DNA of 64,000 nt from Aplysia californica (lineage: Eukaryota; Mollusca; Gastropoda; Aplysiida; Aplysiidae): contig NW_004797315.1 in assembly GCF_000002075.1 (NCBI RefSeq), positions 606,110 to 670,109 of the forward strand. Direction: 5' to 3'. Under the pieces are notes generated by a model. That model was not told where the DNA came from. It searched no databases and was given only the letters and a program-made list of their open reading frames with translations. How positions within the stretch are numbered: the first letter of the stretch is position 1; every line of letters begins with the position of its first letter. Positions 63,865 to 64,000 of this stretch are shown piece after piece. A program made the position numbers and the translations under genes.

Positions 63865-64000
63865 TGGGTGGTTGGAGGGCGCCACTGGAAGGTCCTACTT
63901 CTTTACTTTTCTTCTGTTGTTTCTGTCTGTCGTGTCTTCTTACTTTTCCCTTGCACTAAATGAAATGATCATAAGTGTGTCGATGCGCTTCTCTTTACTC
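63865..64000 (+). mobile_element. Short retroposon family F, copy running off the window
   Basis: GTGGGTGGTTGGAGGGCGCC through CTTACTTTTCCCTTGCAC to GTGTCGATGCGCTTCTC. The 3' end lies beyond the window. Confidence 0.7.

Overview
This is eukaryotic nuclear DNA, most likely from a marine invertebrate and plausibly a gastropod mollusc. That rests on overall character (introns, AT-rich spacers, dense short retroposons and miniature inverted-repeat elements, many TAGATC hexamer arrays), not on a diagnostic marker gene. There are three assembly gaps: 10332-10431, 28145-28995 and 49960-50059.

The coding content is dominated by three head-to-tail, plus-strand C2H2 zinc-finger paralogues. They lie at 21966-25046 (1026 aa), 34273-37359 (1028 aa) and 53493-56111 (872 aa). 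Each has a single large coding exon preceded by a short spliced leader. All share a ~47-residue N-terminal block that I do not recognise, an acidic disordered linker, repeated four-finger modules and a C-terminal array of eight fingers. Genes 1 and 2 carry three modules (20 fingers in all). Gene 3 carries two (16 fingers) and keeps what looks like a decayed end of the missing one. Module A of genes 1 and 2 is far more similar than their C-termini (about 4% against 23% mismatch by my counts), which points to gene conversion or a similar homogenising event.

Left arm (1-21.7 kb): simple repeats, several foldback elements, a possible spliced transcript (exon candidates at about 1270-1408, 2061-2177, 3281-3367, 5378-5483 and 6080-6390) including a duplicated exon pair, a 95-bp minisatellite beside a gap, and a ~2.5 kb inverted-repeat element (13784-16280) with tandem sub-repeats in its ends. 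Between the zinc-finger genes and to the right, the spacers are filled by retroposon families A, B, C, D and F, plus miniature DNA elements. Families A, B and C have different heads but the same 3' tail. One pogo/Tigger-type DNA transposon relic (43457-44612) keeps part of a transposase and is itself interrupted by a 138-bp hairpin element.

Working picture: a locally duplicated, still homogenising zinc-finger family sits in a transposon-rich neighbourhood. No ribosomal RNA, functional tRNA, CRISPR or operon-like structure was seen.
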